Source of the DNA: Methylotenera_A sp040387095
GTDB lineage: Bacteria > Pseudomonadota > Gammaproteobacteria > Burkholderiales > Methylophilaceae
Length of the DNA stretch: 64,000 nucleotides
Assembly (NCBI GenBank): GCA_040387095.1
Contig: JAZKEJ010000017.1
Coordinates: 69,917-133,916, forward strand
Direction: 5' to 3'
The position numbers were made by a program, and so were the translations under genes. Under the pieces are notes generated by a model. That model made no database searches. It worked only from the letters and a program-made list of their open reading frames with translations, and had not been told where the DNA came from. Shown here piece after piece: positions 8,835 through 17,784 of the stretch. Within the stretch, counting starts at the first letter, position 1. Each line of letters starts with the position of its first letter.

Positions 8835-9266
8835 ATGCGTGACATGTTGTCGAAAAGACTATTCCGTTTCATGCATCATATTGCGTTATTCGCAATCATT
8901 TTTGCGTCTTTCGCGCCTACTATTTCGCATGCATTAGCCGTCCAAAATAACAGCAATAGTTTTGCGCAAGAAGTGTGTACCAGTAGTGGTGAAAAAGTAG
9001 TGATTCAAGTGATGACGACAAAAGGACAGCAATTATCCACTGAATTTGTCGTCAGCAAATCATCGCCTAAAACCATGATTATGCATTTAGAACACTGCCC
9101 GTTTTGTTCAAGTAGCGTAGCAAGCGCGAGCTTGCCAACTACAAATGCGCTGATTATCGCTTTACTAGAACAAACCGCACGACAGATTGCGCAATACGCT
9201 GCACCGATTGTTGTATCGCGTCCTTACGTTTCACCGCCATCGCAAGCACCGCCTAACACACTCTAA
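8835..9266 (+). CDS. DUF2946-like exported protein preceding a TonB receptor
   Basis: A ~143-residue protein with a hydrophobic N-terminal segment (signal peptide or anchor, residues ~13-32, ending near SHALA). It has a mature domain with a C-x-C-type motif, HCPFCSS (H87, C88, C91), and a Pro/Ser-rich C-terminus. The HCPFC motif and the position directly before a TonB-dependent receptor fit DUF2946. From recall, members of that family often lie near copper-related genes. Starts at 8808 (TTG) or 8844 are also possible, and 8835 is the first ATG. The His/Cys cluster suggests metal binding, but function is unproven. Confidence 0.6.
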   Translation: MRDMLSKRLFRFMHHIALFAIIFASFAPTISHALAVQNNSNSFAQEVCTSSGEKVVIQVMTTKGQQLSTEFVVSKSSPKTMIMHLEHCPFCSSSVASASLPTTNALIIALLEQTARQIAQYAAPIVVSRPYVSPPSQAPPNTL

Positions 9267-9273
9267 AAATACC

Positions 9274-9314
9274 AGTTTATTTCGCAAGCCATTTGCGATA
9301 AACCCTGTTTTTTG
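9274..9314 (+). terminator. Possible intercistronic hairpin before the TonB receptor gene
   Basis: An imperfect hairpin (TTATTTCGCAA pairing with TTTGCGATAA, about 9277-9302) is followed a few bases later by six T residues (9308-9313), just before the receptor's ribosome-binding site. It could be a partial terminator or attenuator that lowers receptor expression relative to the upstream gene. Confidence 0.3.
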
Positions 9315-9323
9315 GAGTTTTAA

Positions 9324-11636
9324 ATGATTAAATCTATATATTTATGTGTATTAAGTGCATTAGCAATCGGCTTTTCACACGTTGCATTTGCAGATCACAA
9401 CGAAAGTATCGAGCTAGAAGAAGTTAGCGTGACCGCGCCGATTGATAGTCGTATTGTTAATCACCCAGCAACGGTTGAAAGCTATACTAAGCAACAGATT
9501 CAAGACACAATCAATACTACAACTTCGCAACAAACCTTGAAATACTTGCCTAGCTTTCAAGTGCGTGAACGTTATATTGGCGATCGAAATGGCCCCATTG
9601 CAACGCGCACAACAGGTACGCTTTCAAGCGCGCAAACGTTGCTCTATGCAGATGGCATTTTGCTTTCAAACTTGCTGGGCAACTCGTTTGGTTTCGCTCC
9701 ACGCTGGGGCATGGTTACCCCAGAGGAGATTGAAAATGTCAATATTCTATATGGCCCTTTTTCTGCGCTGTATGCAGGTAATTCTTTAGGTGGCGTGATC
9801 AATATCAATACCCGCATGCCAACTAAGTTTGAAGTACACGCTAGCGCACAAGCTTTTGCTCAAAATTTTGAGCTATATGGAACAGGTAAAACCTTTGATG
9901 GTAATCACGAAACATTTTCTGCTGGTAATAAAGTCAATGATCTAAGTTTTTTGTTTACTGCGGATCGCTTAGATACGACTAGCCAGCCGATGCAATTTGC
10001 AAACAGCATTGCGCCAAGCACAACGGCAGGAAGCAGAACAGCTGTTACAGGTGCCTATCTGGACAAAGATCCTTCTGGTAAAAATCGCGTCATTTTCGGT
10101 GCGACTGGCATTGATAAAAGCGAGCAGCATAACTTGAAATTGAAGGCTGTCTACGATATTACGCCCACCATTAAAGCTGCTTACACCATCGGCGTGTGGG
10201 ATTTAGATAGTCGAAGTGATGTGGATAGTTATATTAAGGATGCAGCTGGCAACGCTGTTTATAACGGACGCATAACACTTAATGGACAAAATTATGACGC
10301 CTCTGGCTTTAATAATCCGAATCAAGCCGAGTCTATGCATATCATGCAGGCACTTGATATTAAATCGAATACTAAAGGCCTGTTTGATTGGCAGTTCACT
10401 TTATCTGACTACGATTACCTGAAAGATAAAAACAGTACTTCAAATGTGCCTTCAAGCGGGACAGTTGCTGCTGGTAATCCTTATCTCAACAAGATTGGTC
10501 GTGTGGTCGATCAAAAAGGGACGGGTTGGACTGTATTTGATGCACGCGGGATATTTCGCGCGCTAGATGGCAATAATGATCAGCATACGATTGAATTTGG
10601 CTACCATATTGATCACTACAATTTACGCAGCGACACCAATACAACAGCAGATTGGTCAGTGGGAAATAAAGGCGCACTGTTTGCAGCATCGCGTGGTGAA
10701 ACCCAGACACAAGCATTGTATGTACAGGATAAATGGCAACTTGACCCACAATGGGCGCTAACGTTAGGCGCGCGTCAAGAGTATTGGCAAGCAAGTGATG
10801 GTCGCAATCAAACTACCACAAATGCCGGGTTTCAAACCAGTCAGTACAAAGATGAATCGGATGAAAAATTTTCACCGAAAATCTCGTTAAGTTTTGAGCC
10901 GCAGCCTGCTTGGGGTTTTAGAGCGTCAGTTGGCCAAGCTTACCGCTTTCCAACCGTGGGTGAACTGTATCAGCAAGTCGTTAATGGTACTTCGCTGGTA
11001 CAAAATAATCCTGATTTAAAAACAGAAGAAGTCATTTCGGGTGAATTTACCGCTGAGCGCCGTTTTGCCAATGGCCTGATTCGCGCCAGTTTGTTTACGG
11101 AAAATAAATATGATGCGCTGATTTCTCAAACTGTTACCACAGGCGCCAATTGCTTGGGTACGCAGTGCACATTTATTCAGAATATCGACCATGTGCGTAC
11201 GCACGGCATTGAACTATCTACTGAATGGCAAGATGTATTGCTGCATGGCCTAGATTTGCTGGCTAATTTAACACTTACAGAAGCGGAAGTTTTGCGTAAC
11301 CATGCTAACAGGGGCTTTGAAGGCAACAAGCCACTGCGAATTCCGAAAAGCATGTTGAAAGCAGTGGCCACTTACCACCAAGGCAACCATCTCACTTACA
11401 GCTTGGGCGCACGTTATAGTGGGCGTCAATACAATATGCTTGATAACAGTGACAGCAACCCGGATACATTTGGCGGTGCCAGCAAGTTCTTTTTTGTGGA
11501 TGTGAAAGTGAATTATCAGTTTGCTGATAAATTCACCGCCAGTGTTGGCGTGGATAATCTCAATAATTATCAAGCTTATACTTTTCACCCGTACCCGCAA
11601 CGTACGGGATACCTACAGCTAAAATTTGATTATTAA
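9324..11636 (+). CDS. TonB-dependent outer-membrane receptor
   Basis: A 770-residue receptor. Residues 1-23 form a signal peptide ending in AFA. A TonB-box-like acidic stretch (IELEEVSVTA) follows, then a plug domain to about residue 165 with the typical YADGILLS and YGPFSALYAGNSLGGVININT motifs, and then a 22-strand barrel. It ends in a C-terminal Tyr (LKFDY), the outer-membrane insertion signal. The substrate cannot be read from sequence. A DUF2946-like gene upstream and a CECC-motif secreted protein downstream make a metal, possibly copper, a reasonable guess. Siderophores remain possible. Confidence 0.9.
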   Translation: MIKSIYLCVLSALAIGFSHVAFADHNESIELEEVSVTAPIDSRIVNHPATVESYTKQQIQDTINTTTSQQTLKYLPSFQVRERYIGDRNGPIATRTTGTLSSAQTLLYADGILLSNLLGNSFGFAPRWGMVTPEEIENVNILYGPFSALYAGNSLGGVININTRMPTKFEVHASAQAFAQNFELYGTGKTFDGNHETFSAGNKVNDLSFLFTADRLDTTSQPMQFANSIAPSTTAGSRTAVTGAYLDKDPSGKNRVIFGATGIDKSEQHNLKLKAVYDITPTIKAAYTIGVWDLDSRSDVDSYIKDAAGNAVYNGRITLNGQNYDASGFNNPNQAESMHIMQALDIKSNTKGLFDWQFTLSDYDYLKDKNSTSNVPSSGTVAAGNPYLNKIGRVVDQKGTGWTVFDARGIFRALDGNNDQHTIEFGYHIDHYNLRSDTNTTADWSVGNKGALFAASRGETQTQALYVQDKWQLDPQWALTLGARQEYWQASDGRNQTTTNAGFQTSQYKDESDEKFSPKISLSFEPQPAWGFRASVGQAYRFPTVGELYQQVVNGTSLVQNNPDLKTEEVISGEFTAERRFANGLIRASLFTENKYDALISQTVTTGANCLGTQCTFIQNIDHVRTHGIELSTEWQDVLLHGLDLLANLTLTEAEVLRNHANRGFEGNKPLRIPKSMLKAVATYHQGNHLTYSLGARYSGRQYNMLDNSDSNPDTFGGASKFFFVDVKVNYQFADKFTASVGVDNLNNYQAYTFHPYPQRTGYLQLKFDY

Positions 11637-11804
11637 TCTGACATCATTGCTGGCTCAAGTGAAAAAATACAGTTCTACTGTAGAGTGAAAAATGGATATT
11701 TTGTCTTAACAAATCTTGGCTTGAACGTAGTGCACTGCCTTGTTAGCGCTGTGTTGTTTTAGAACTATATTATTTTTACCACTTTGCTTTAGAAGGTATA
11801 ACAA

Positions 11805-13001
11805 ATGAAATATTTGATTTATTTAGTGATGTTTTTAATGAGTTTGCGAGTGCATGCACATGAAGAACACACTATTGCGCAAAAAAGCGTTTTGGCCATT
11901 AGCGTGACTATGGATACGCAAGGAAAATTATGGCGTGTCAGTGTAAAAGATGGTTTTGTACAGGTGGATAGCAGCACCGATTCAGGTAAAAGTTTTTCTA
12001 AACCGGTAAAAGCCAATCAAACTCCGCAGAAAATCAGCGCAGATGGCGAAGCGCGACCAAAAATTGCGATTTCCCAACAAGGCAATATTTACCTTACCTG
12101 GACAGAAATGCTCGCAAAACCATTTGCAGGTTATGTTTGGTTTGCACGGTCAATCAACAATGGTAAAAGCTTTGAAAAACCTATGGTTGTGCATAAAGAC
12201 CGCGCTGAAATCACCCATCGATTTGATGCGTTGCATGTGGCACCAAATGGCGCAATCACTGTTACTTGGGTGGATAAACGCGATTTATTAGCAGCTAAGG
12301 CCGCAGGAAAAAAATACGATGGCGCAGCAATTTATTATGCCGTTTCAAACGACAAAGGACTTAGCTTTGCGCCTGAGCAAAAACTTGCTGATAATAGCTG
12401 CGAATGTTGCCGCATTGTGACTACCAATAAACCAGATGGTACAGTGGTTGTCATGTGGAGACATGTGTTTGAAGGCAGCGAGCGCGATCATAATATTGCG
12501 GAAATACCCAAAGCTAATGGCAAGCCAGAGCCACATCGCGCCACCTTTGGACACTGGGTGATTGACGGTTGCCCGCACCACGGTGCTGCGCTTGCCAGCG
12601 GTGGTGAGGGCAAAGATTGGTGGGGTTATCATATGGCGTATTTTGATGGTAAAGATGCTAGCCCTGGTTTATATTACAGCCGCATGGATGGTGTTGCGTG
12701 GGCGTCATCACCAGCCAAAAAATTTGGTAATAATAAAAATCAGGCAGGGCACCCGGCGATTTTAAGTGTTGCAACTAAAACAGGCGCTGAGCATGTTTGG
12801 ATTGTTTGGCGCGAGATCGAAGCCAAGAAAATTAAAATAATCGGCATGTTTTCAGATGACGGTGGCAGAAGTTGGAACGATGCAAAATTACTCGCTATTG
12901 CATCCGGTAAAGCAGATTATCCTCAGTTAATCGGTTACGATCAGCGCGTATATTTATCATGGAATACTGCAGTTCGCTACCAGCTAATCCCGCTCAATTA
13001 G
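11805..13001 (+). CDS. Secreted Asp-box (sialidase-like fold) protein with CECC and CPHH motifs
   Basis: A 398-residue protein with an N-terminal signal peptide (to about HAHA/EEH). Four Asp-box repeats (SxDxGxS[FW]) occur: TDSGKSF, INNGKSF, NDKGLSF and DDGGRSW. This implies a beta-propeller of the BNR/sialidase type. Sialidase catalytic residues are not evident. Unusual cysteines cluster as C199-E-C201-C202 and C256-P-H-H259, with nearby MWRH, suggesting a metal or redox site. It lies 168 bp after the TonB receptor, close enough for functional linkage but probably with its own promoter. 'Exo-alpha-sialidase' would be an over-annotation. Confidence 0.65.
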   Translation: MKYLIYLVMFLMSLRVHAHEEHTIAQKSVLAISVTMDTQGKLWRVSVKDGFVQVDSSTDSGKSFSKPVKANQTPQKISADGEARPKIAISQQGNIYLTWTEMLAKPFAGYVWFARSINNGKSFEKPMVVHKDRAEITHRFDALHVAPNGAITVTWVDKRDLLAAKAAGKKYDGAAIYYAVSNDKGLSFAPEQKLADNSCECCRIVTTNKPDGTVVVMWRHVFEGSERDHNIAEIPKANGKPEPHRATFGHWVIDGCPHHGAALASGGEGKDWWGYHMAYFDGKDASPGLYYSRMDGVAWASSPAKKFGNNKNQAGHPAILSVATKTGAEHVWIVWREIEAKKIKIIGMFSDDGGRSWNDAKLLAIASGKADYPQLIGYDQRVYLSWNTAVRYQLIPLN

Positions 13002-13024
13002 CAATACACTAGCCGTTAATCATA

Positions 13025-13052
13025 TTGAAAATAGCAAAATTCGTCCCCACCT
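13025..13052 (+). promoter_or_regulatory. Sigma-32 (RpoH) type heat-shock promoter for clpB
   Basis: TTGAAA (13025-13030), a 14-bp spacer and CCCCACCT (13045-13052) closely match the RpoH consensus (CTTGAAA, N13-14, CCCCATnT). The site lies 27 bp before the clpB ATG, which has AAGGAGA as its ribosome-binding site. Heat-shock control of clpB is expected, so this is a strong match. Confidence 0.75.
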
Positions 13053-13079
13053 TGGTTACAACCAATTAAGGAGACCAAT

Positions 13080-15665
13080 ATGCGTTTCGATAAATTAACT
13101 ACTAAATTTCAGCAAGCGTTAAGTGATGCGCAAAGCATCGCTGTGGGCGCTGATAATACGGCGATTGAGCCGCAACATTTGCTATTGGCTTTGTTGCAAG
13201 AAGATAATGGCGGCGCGGCCTCATTGCTTTCGCGCGCAGGCGTTAATCTTGCGCCGCTTAAATCTCAATTAAACAGTGCTATCGCTAATCTTTCAAAATC
13301 GACTGCATCCAATGGCGAAATCTCAATTTCCCGTGATTTGAATAACCTGCTCAATGTCACCGATAAGCTCGCGCAAAAGCGTGGTGATGCTTATATTGCC
13401 AGTGAGATGTTTCTATTGGCACTGGCTGAAGATAGGGGCGAAACTGGTAAATTACTTAAACAACATGGCTTAACCAAAACTGCGCTAGAAGCTGCTGTTA
13501 TGGCTGTGCGTGGTAGTGAGCATGTCAACGACCAAGAAGGTGAAAGCAATCGTGAGTCCCTGAAAAAATATACAGTCGATTTAACCGAGCGTGCCAGTTT
13601 GGGCAAATTAGACCCTGTCATCGGGCGGGATGATGAGATCCGCCGCGTGATCCAAGTGCTGATGCGTCGCACTAAAAATAACCCTGTGTTGATTGGTGAA
13701 CCAGGCGTGGGTAAGACAGCGATTGTGGAAGGCTTGGCGCAGCGCATTATCAATGAAGAAGTGCCTGATTCATTAAAAGGTAAAAAGGTATTGTCACTGG
13801 ATATGGCAGCTTTGTTAGCGGGTGCTAAATACCGCGGCGAGTTTGAAGAACGCTTAAAATCAGTATTAAAAGAACTTTCTCAAGATGAAGGCCAGACCAT
13901 CGTGTTTATCGATGAATTGCATACCATGGTGGGCGCAGGCAAGGCTGAAGGCGCAATGGATGCGGGCAATATGCTCAAGCCTGCCTTGGCGCGCGGTGAA
14001 TTGCACTGCGTAGGGGCGACCACTTTAGATGAGTATCGCAAATATATTGAAAAAGATGCCGCTTTAGAGCGCCGCTTTCAAAAAGTGCTGGTGGATGAGC
14101 CTACCGTTGAGGCAACCATTGCGATTTTGCGCGGTTTGCAGGAAAAATATGAATTGCATCATGGTGTTGAGATCACTGACCCTGCGATTGTGGCGGCGGC
14201 TGAGTTGAGCCATCGATATATCACAGACCGCTTTTTACCGGATAAAGCCATCGATTTGATTGATGAAGCGGCTTCACGCATCAAGATGGAAATCGACTCT
14301 AAGCCCGAAGTGCTGGATAAACTTGAGCGCCGTGTCATTCAGCTCAAAATTGAGCGTGAAGCGGTGCGCCGCGAAAAAGATGAGGGCAGCCGCAAACGTT
14401 TCGACTTGATTGAAAAGGAAATCGAAAAACTAGAAAAAGAATACGCAGACTTAGAAGATATCTGGACCTCGGAAAAAGCGCAGGTGCAAGGTACCAGCCA
14501 TATCAAAGAAGCCATTGATAAAGTTAAATTCGAGATGGAAGAAGCCACGCGTAAAGGTGAATGGCAAAAAGTGTCTGAACTGCAATACGGCAAATTGCCG
14601 GCTTTAGAAGCGCAATTAAAAGAAGCTTCAAACTCGGAAGCGAACGCAACACAGACCAAAAACAGGATGTTGCGTACCGAAGTGGGCGCAGATGAAATCG
14701 CAGAAGTGGTGAGCCGGGCAACGGGAATTCCTGTCAGCAAAATGTTAACTGGCGAGCGTGAAAAATTGCTGACCATGGAAACTAAACTGCATGAAAGAGT
14801 GGTTGGCCAAGATGAAGCGGTTCGTTTGGTCTCAGATGCGATTCGCCGTTCACGCTCAGGTTTAAGCGACCCTAATCGCCCTTATGGCAGCTTCTTGTTT
14901 TTAGGCCCTACTGGTGTTGGTAAAACTGAGCTTTGCAAAGCGCTTGCAGGCTTTTTATTCGACTCGGAAGAACACCTGATTCGCATCGACATGAGTGAGT
15001 TTATGGAAAAACACAGTGTCGCGCGCATGATTGGCGCGCCGCCAGGCTATGTGGGCTATGAGGAAGGCGGCACATTGACTGAAGCGGTACGCCGCAAACC
15101 ATACAGCGTGATTTTGCTGGATGAAGTGGAAAAAGCGCATCCAGATGTATTCAATGTGTTGTTACAAGTGCTGGATGATGGTCGCTTAACCGATGGCCAG
15201 GGTCGTACCGTGGACTTTAAAAATACCGTGATTATCATGACGTCTAATCTTGGCGGTCACATGATTCAAAGCATGGCAGACCAGGATTACCAAGTGGTGA
15301 AACTGGCGGTGATGGGCGAAGTAAAAACCCATTTCAGGCCTGAGTTCGTCAACCGTATTGATGAAGTGGTCGTTTTTCATAGCCTGGGTGAGGCGCAAGT
15401 GAAATCCATTGCGCAGATTCAAATTCAGTTGCTGGCTAAGCGTTTAAGTGCAATGGACATGACGTTGAATATGAGTGATTCAGCCATTGCGGAAATTGCC
15501 AATGCAGGTTTTGATGCGGTTTATGGCGCAAGGCCGCTGAAACGCGCGATTCAAAGTGAGATTGAAAACCCATTGGCGCGTGAGATTTTGGCTGGCAGTT
15601 TTATGCCAAAAGATACGATATTTGTGGACCATAAAAGTGGAAAGATGACGTTTACAAAAGCTTAA
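13080..15665 (+). CDS. clpB: ATP-dependent disaggregase ClpB
   Basis: A hexameric AAA+ chaperone that works with DnaK to extract proteins from aggregates. All domains are visible over 861 residues: an N-domain with two Clp-N repeats (1-145), NBD1 with Walker A GEPGVGKT at 206-213, a coiled-coil middle domain rich in Lys/Glu (~400-520), and NBD2 with GPTGVGKT at 609-616, then the C-terminal domain. The family's GYVGYEEGG pore loop is present in NBD2. There is no ClpP-docking loop signature, as expected for ClpB. It appears monocistronic behind a heat-shock promoter. Confidence 0.97.
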   Translation: MRFDKLTTKFQQALSDAQSIAVGADNTAIEPQHLLLALLQEDNGGAASLLSRAGVNLAPLKSQLNSAIANLSKSTASNGEISISRDLNNLLNVTDKLAQKRGDAYIASEMFLLALAEDRGETGKLLKQHGLTKTALEAAVMAVRGSEHVNDQEGESNRESLKKYTVDLTERASLGKLDPVIGRDDEIRRVIQVLMRRTKNNPVLIGEPGVGKTAIVEGLAQRIINEEVPDSLKGKKVLSLDMAALLAGAKYRGEFEERLKSVLKELSQDEGQTIVFIDELHTMVGAGKAEGAMDAGNMLKPALARGELHCVGATTLDEYRKYIEKDAALERRFQKVLVDEPTVEATIAILRGLQEKYELHHGVEITDPAIVAAAELSHRYITDRFLPDKAIDLIDEAASRIKMEIDSKPEVLDKLERRVIQLKIEREAVRREKDEGSRKRFDLIEKEIEKLEKEYADLEDIWTSEKAQVQGTSHIKEAIDKVKFEMEEATRKGEWQKVSELQYGKLPALEAQLKEASNSEANATQTKNRMLRTEVGADEIAEVVSRATGIPVSKMLTGEREKLLTMETKLHERVVGQDEAVRLVSDAIRRSRSGLSDPNRPYGSFLFLGPTGVGKTELCKALAGFLFDSEEHLIRIDMSEFMEKHSVARMIGAPPGYVGYEEGGTLTEAVRRKPYSVILLDEVEKAHPDVFNVLLQVLDDGRLTDGQGRTVDFKNTVIIMTSNLGGHMIQSMADQDYQVVKLAVMGEVKTHFRPEFVNRIDEVVVFHSLGEAQVKSIAQIQIQLLAKRLSAMDMTLNMSDSAIAEIANAGFDAVYGARPLKRAIQSEIENPLAREILAGSFMPKDTIFVDHKSGKMTFTKA

Positions 15666-15687
15666 TTTACGCGCAAGCTAAATATTG

Positions 15688-16650
15688 ATGAAAGCACCTA
15701 TTGCTACTTTTTTAGTATTAACTATATACCTAGCAATGGGCGCTGGAATCAGTTTGGCTAATGAAGCAAATCGGTTTAAAGCGACTGACCAAGAAACTTT
15801 TGATAATGAGCCGCCTATTATTAAAACTATGCTTGAGCAAGCAAGTGTGCTTTTGGCTGATGAAGATAATACGGATGCGGCTTGGCAAGCCGCTAATTTT
15901 TACTGTGAAGCTGCGCGTTACGGCAGTGCCGAAGGTATGTATCGTTTAGGTATGCTTTATGCGTTTGGGCGTGGTGTACCAGCAAGCCGTGATTATGCAG
16001 CTAATTTATTTGGTATTGCTTCTGCGCATGGGCATTTTGAAGCACAGAAAATGTTGGAAACAATTGAAATTAAAACCACTGATACGCCAGCTTGCGTTTT
16101 AGAGGCGGTTGCACCAGAGCGACAATTGGCGCAGCAATATGCAGATGCGCGTTTTTCCAATCAATCGACCAGTATTGATGCTTATGTTCAGAGTTTGCCT
16201 AAAAGCAAGCGTTGGGTGGTTGATTTAGTTGCAGTAATTTCAGGTTGGTATAAGGTGGATGAGCGATTGATACTCTCAATTATTGCCGCTGAATCTAACT
16301 TTAAGGCGTTAGCGCGGTCCAATAAACAGGCACAAGGCTTAATGCAGATCATTCCAGCAACGGCTGACCGATTTAATGTAAAAAATGCGTATGACGCCAG
16401 CCAAAATATTAAAGGTGGTGTCAAATATATGCGTTGGTTGCTGTCATATTTTAGAGGGGATGTCACTCTGGCAGTGGCGGCTTACAATGCGGGTGAGGGT
16501 GCAGTAGATAAATACAAGGGTGTGCCGCCTTATAAAGAAACGCGCACTTATGTTAAAAAAGTGTTGGGATTGTATCAAGTTAAACGACACCATTTTGATG
16601 CCAGTATTGCAAGGGCATCACCAGTTTTATTGAAAGCGAGTTCAAAATGA
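15688..16650 (+). CDS. Lytic transglycosylase with Sel1-type repeats (SLT domain)
   Basis: A 320-residue exported protein. A signal peptide (to ~25) precedes one or two Sel1-like repeats (GSAEGMYRLGMLYAFGRGV, about 91-109). The C-terminal SLT domain has catalytic Glu in AAESNF (E202), then QGLMQIIPATA and AAYNAGEGAV. Such enzymes cleave the MurNAc-GlcNAc bond to give 1,6-anhydro-MurNAc. A Sel1-SLT fusion is sometimes seen in secretion-linked or pilus-linked transglycosylases. The ATG at 15688 is preferred over the overlapping TTG at 15685. Its stop overlaps the next lipoprotein's start. Confidence 0.88.
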   Translation: MKAPIATFLVLTIYLAMGAGISLANEANRFKATDQETFDNEPPIIKTMLEQASVLLADEDNTDAAWQAANFYCEAARYGSAEGMYRLGMLYAFGRGVPASRDYAANLFGIASAHGHFEAQKMLETIEIKTTDTPACVLEAVAPERQLAQQYADARFSNQSTSIDAYVQSLPKSKRWVVDLVAVISGWYKVDERLILSIIAAESNFKALARSNKQAQGLMQIIPATADRFNVKNAYDASQNIKGGVKYMRWLLSYFRGDVTLAVAAYNAGEGAVDKYKGVPPYKETRTYVKKVLGLYQVKRHHFDASIARASPVLLKASSK

Positions 16651-17201
16651 AAAATTTATTTGTATTATCAAATGCGTTAGCTTTAATTTTTGCCTGTGTG
16701 CTTATTTCTGGCTGTGCCAGCACAGGCCCGCAACAGGCAAAAATTGAAAGAATTACGCCAGAAGATTTAGCCAAGTTAATACCTCCAGCAGTTGCGACGG
16801 TGAGTTTGGATGAGATTGTCAGCGATTCTAAACAGAATAAAACGCCAGATGAAATTATTGCAAAAATCAAAGCGAGTAATTCCCGCTATGAGTTAACGCC
16901 CGCGCAGACTTTAAATTTAAACAAACAAGGTGTAGATAGTAAAGTGCTTGATTATATTCATCAAAGTAATGAATTGGCGAAGCAGAATGCGATTGCAGAC
17001 GAAATGAACAAGCGCATAGTAGAAAGAGCCGAAGCCGAAAAACTATTGAAACGTGAGCGTGATTTTGCCAGAGGCGGTTTCTATGATCCATTTTGGGGAC
17101 CTAGATATGGCGGATTTTACGGTAGTCCTTATTTCGGCTACGGCAGAGGGTTTGGTGGACGTTTCGGTTGGGGTGGATTCGGTCCCTATGGCTGGTGGTA
17201 G
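16647..17201 (+). CDS. Lipoprotein with Gly/Tyr/Phe-rich C-terminal tail
   Basis: A 184-residue protein with a clear lipobox LISGC (Cys23). The middle is a helical region (~45-150) with a DEIIAKIKASN...YELTPAQTLNLNKQGV pattern that resembles short two-helix repeats. The last ~40 residues are very rich in Gly, Tyr, Phe and Arg (GGFYGSPYFGYGRGFGGR). The ATG overlaps the TGA of the transglycosylase gene (ATGA), so the two are translationally coupled and probably act together in the envelope. I do not recognise a named family. Confidence 0.8.
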   Translation: MKNLFVLSNALALIFACVLISGCASTGPQQAKIERITPEDLAKLIPPAVATVSLDEIVSDSKQNKTPDEIIAKIKASNSRYELTPAQTLNLNKQGVDSKVLDYIHQSNELAKQNAIADEMNKRIVERAEAEKLLKRERDFARGGFYDPFWGPRYGGFYGSPYFGYGRGFGGRFGWGGFGPYGWW

Positions 17202-17208
17202 ATGATTT

Positions 17209-17256
17209 TGCATTGCAAGCCAAACACTGTTGCGCATGCAATGCAGATAAGTTTTT
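17209..17256 (+). terminator. Possible terminator after the lipoprotein gene
   Basis: A 9-bp perfect inverted repeat (17209-17217 TGCATTGCA, 17237-17245 TGCAATGCA) with a 19-nt loop lies just past the lipoprotein stop. TTTTT at 17252-17256 follows 6 nt after the stem. The long loop and offset T run make it a moderate candidate. Confidence 0.4.
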
Positions 17257-17268
17257 GTATTGCTATAA

Positions 17269-17784
17269 TTAATCCATATTGCTTTTTATCATAGCAACCA
17301 ATTGGTCCAGTGCTGTTGACCAACCTTCTTGAAACCCCATCTTTTCATGTTGTTGGCGACTTTCCCGATTAGGATGTAAGACAATAGCGGTATATTTCAT
17401 ACCTTTTTCATGTGCTTCTAATAAAATAATTGCCGTCATGGATAGTTCTGCACATTCATGACCAGGTGATTGTTCTGGCTGCTTGGCTGGACGAAAACCT
17501 GGTTCCAATGCATTAGTCCAGCTTAATTTTTGGTTTGGTATTACTTCTAAATAACATCCATTATTTGGAAAACGCTGACCTTCTGGCGATTGCATGGTGG
17601 TACTGAATTTTCCACCTGGACGCAAATCATTTTCGCACTCCACAGTTTTCCACGGTTGTGGGCAAAACCATTGTTTAAGTTGTTCAGGGTGCGTCCATGC
17701 TGCCCACACTAATTCACATGGCACATCGACGATGCGCTCCAATACAAGATCTAACTCAGGATTAATTTTAAACGATGACGTCAT
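17269..17784 (-). CDS. SRPBCC / AHSA1-family protein
   Basis: A 171-residue START-like (Bet v1 fold) protein of the Hsp90-activator AHSA1 group. The N-terminal LERIVDVPCELVWAAWTHPEQLKQWFCP is diagnostic (read as overlapping parts), with G-G-K-F near residue 55. These small proteins bind hydrophobic ligands and are usually encoded with an ArsR-family repressor. Here the ArsR partner just upstream is decayed, and its ancestral TGA overlaps this ATG (ATGA). Translation probably uses GGAGA about 8 nt upstream. With its regulator broken, expression may be constitutive or weak. Confidence 0.88.
   Translation of the reverse strand: MTSSFKINPELDLVLERIVDVPCELVWAAWTHPEQLKQWFCPQPWKTVECENDLRPGGKFSTTMQSPEGQRFPNNGCYLEVIPNQKLSWTNALEPGFRPAKQPEQSPGHECAELSMTAIILLEAHEKGMKYTAIVLHPNRESRQQHEKMGFQEGWSTALDQLVAMIKSNMD

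Noticed and set aside
14339..14776. 145-codon Ser-rich frame antisense to clpB
   Set aside because: Mirror of the Lys/Glu-rich ClpB middle domain, a common artefact.
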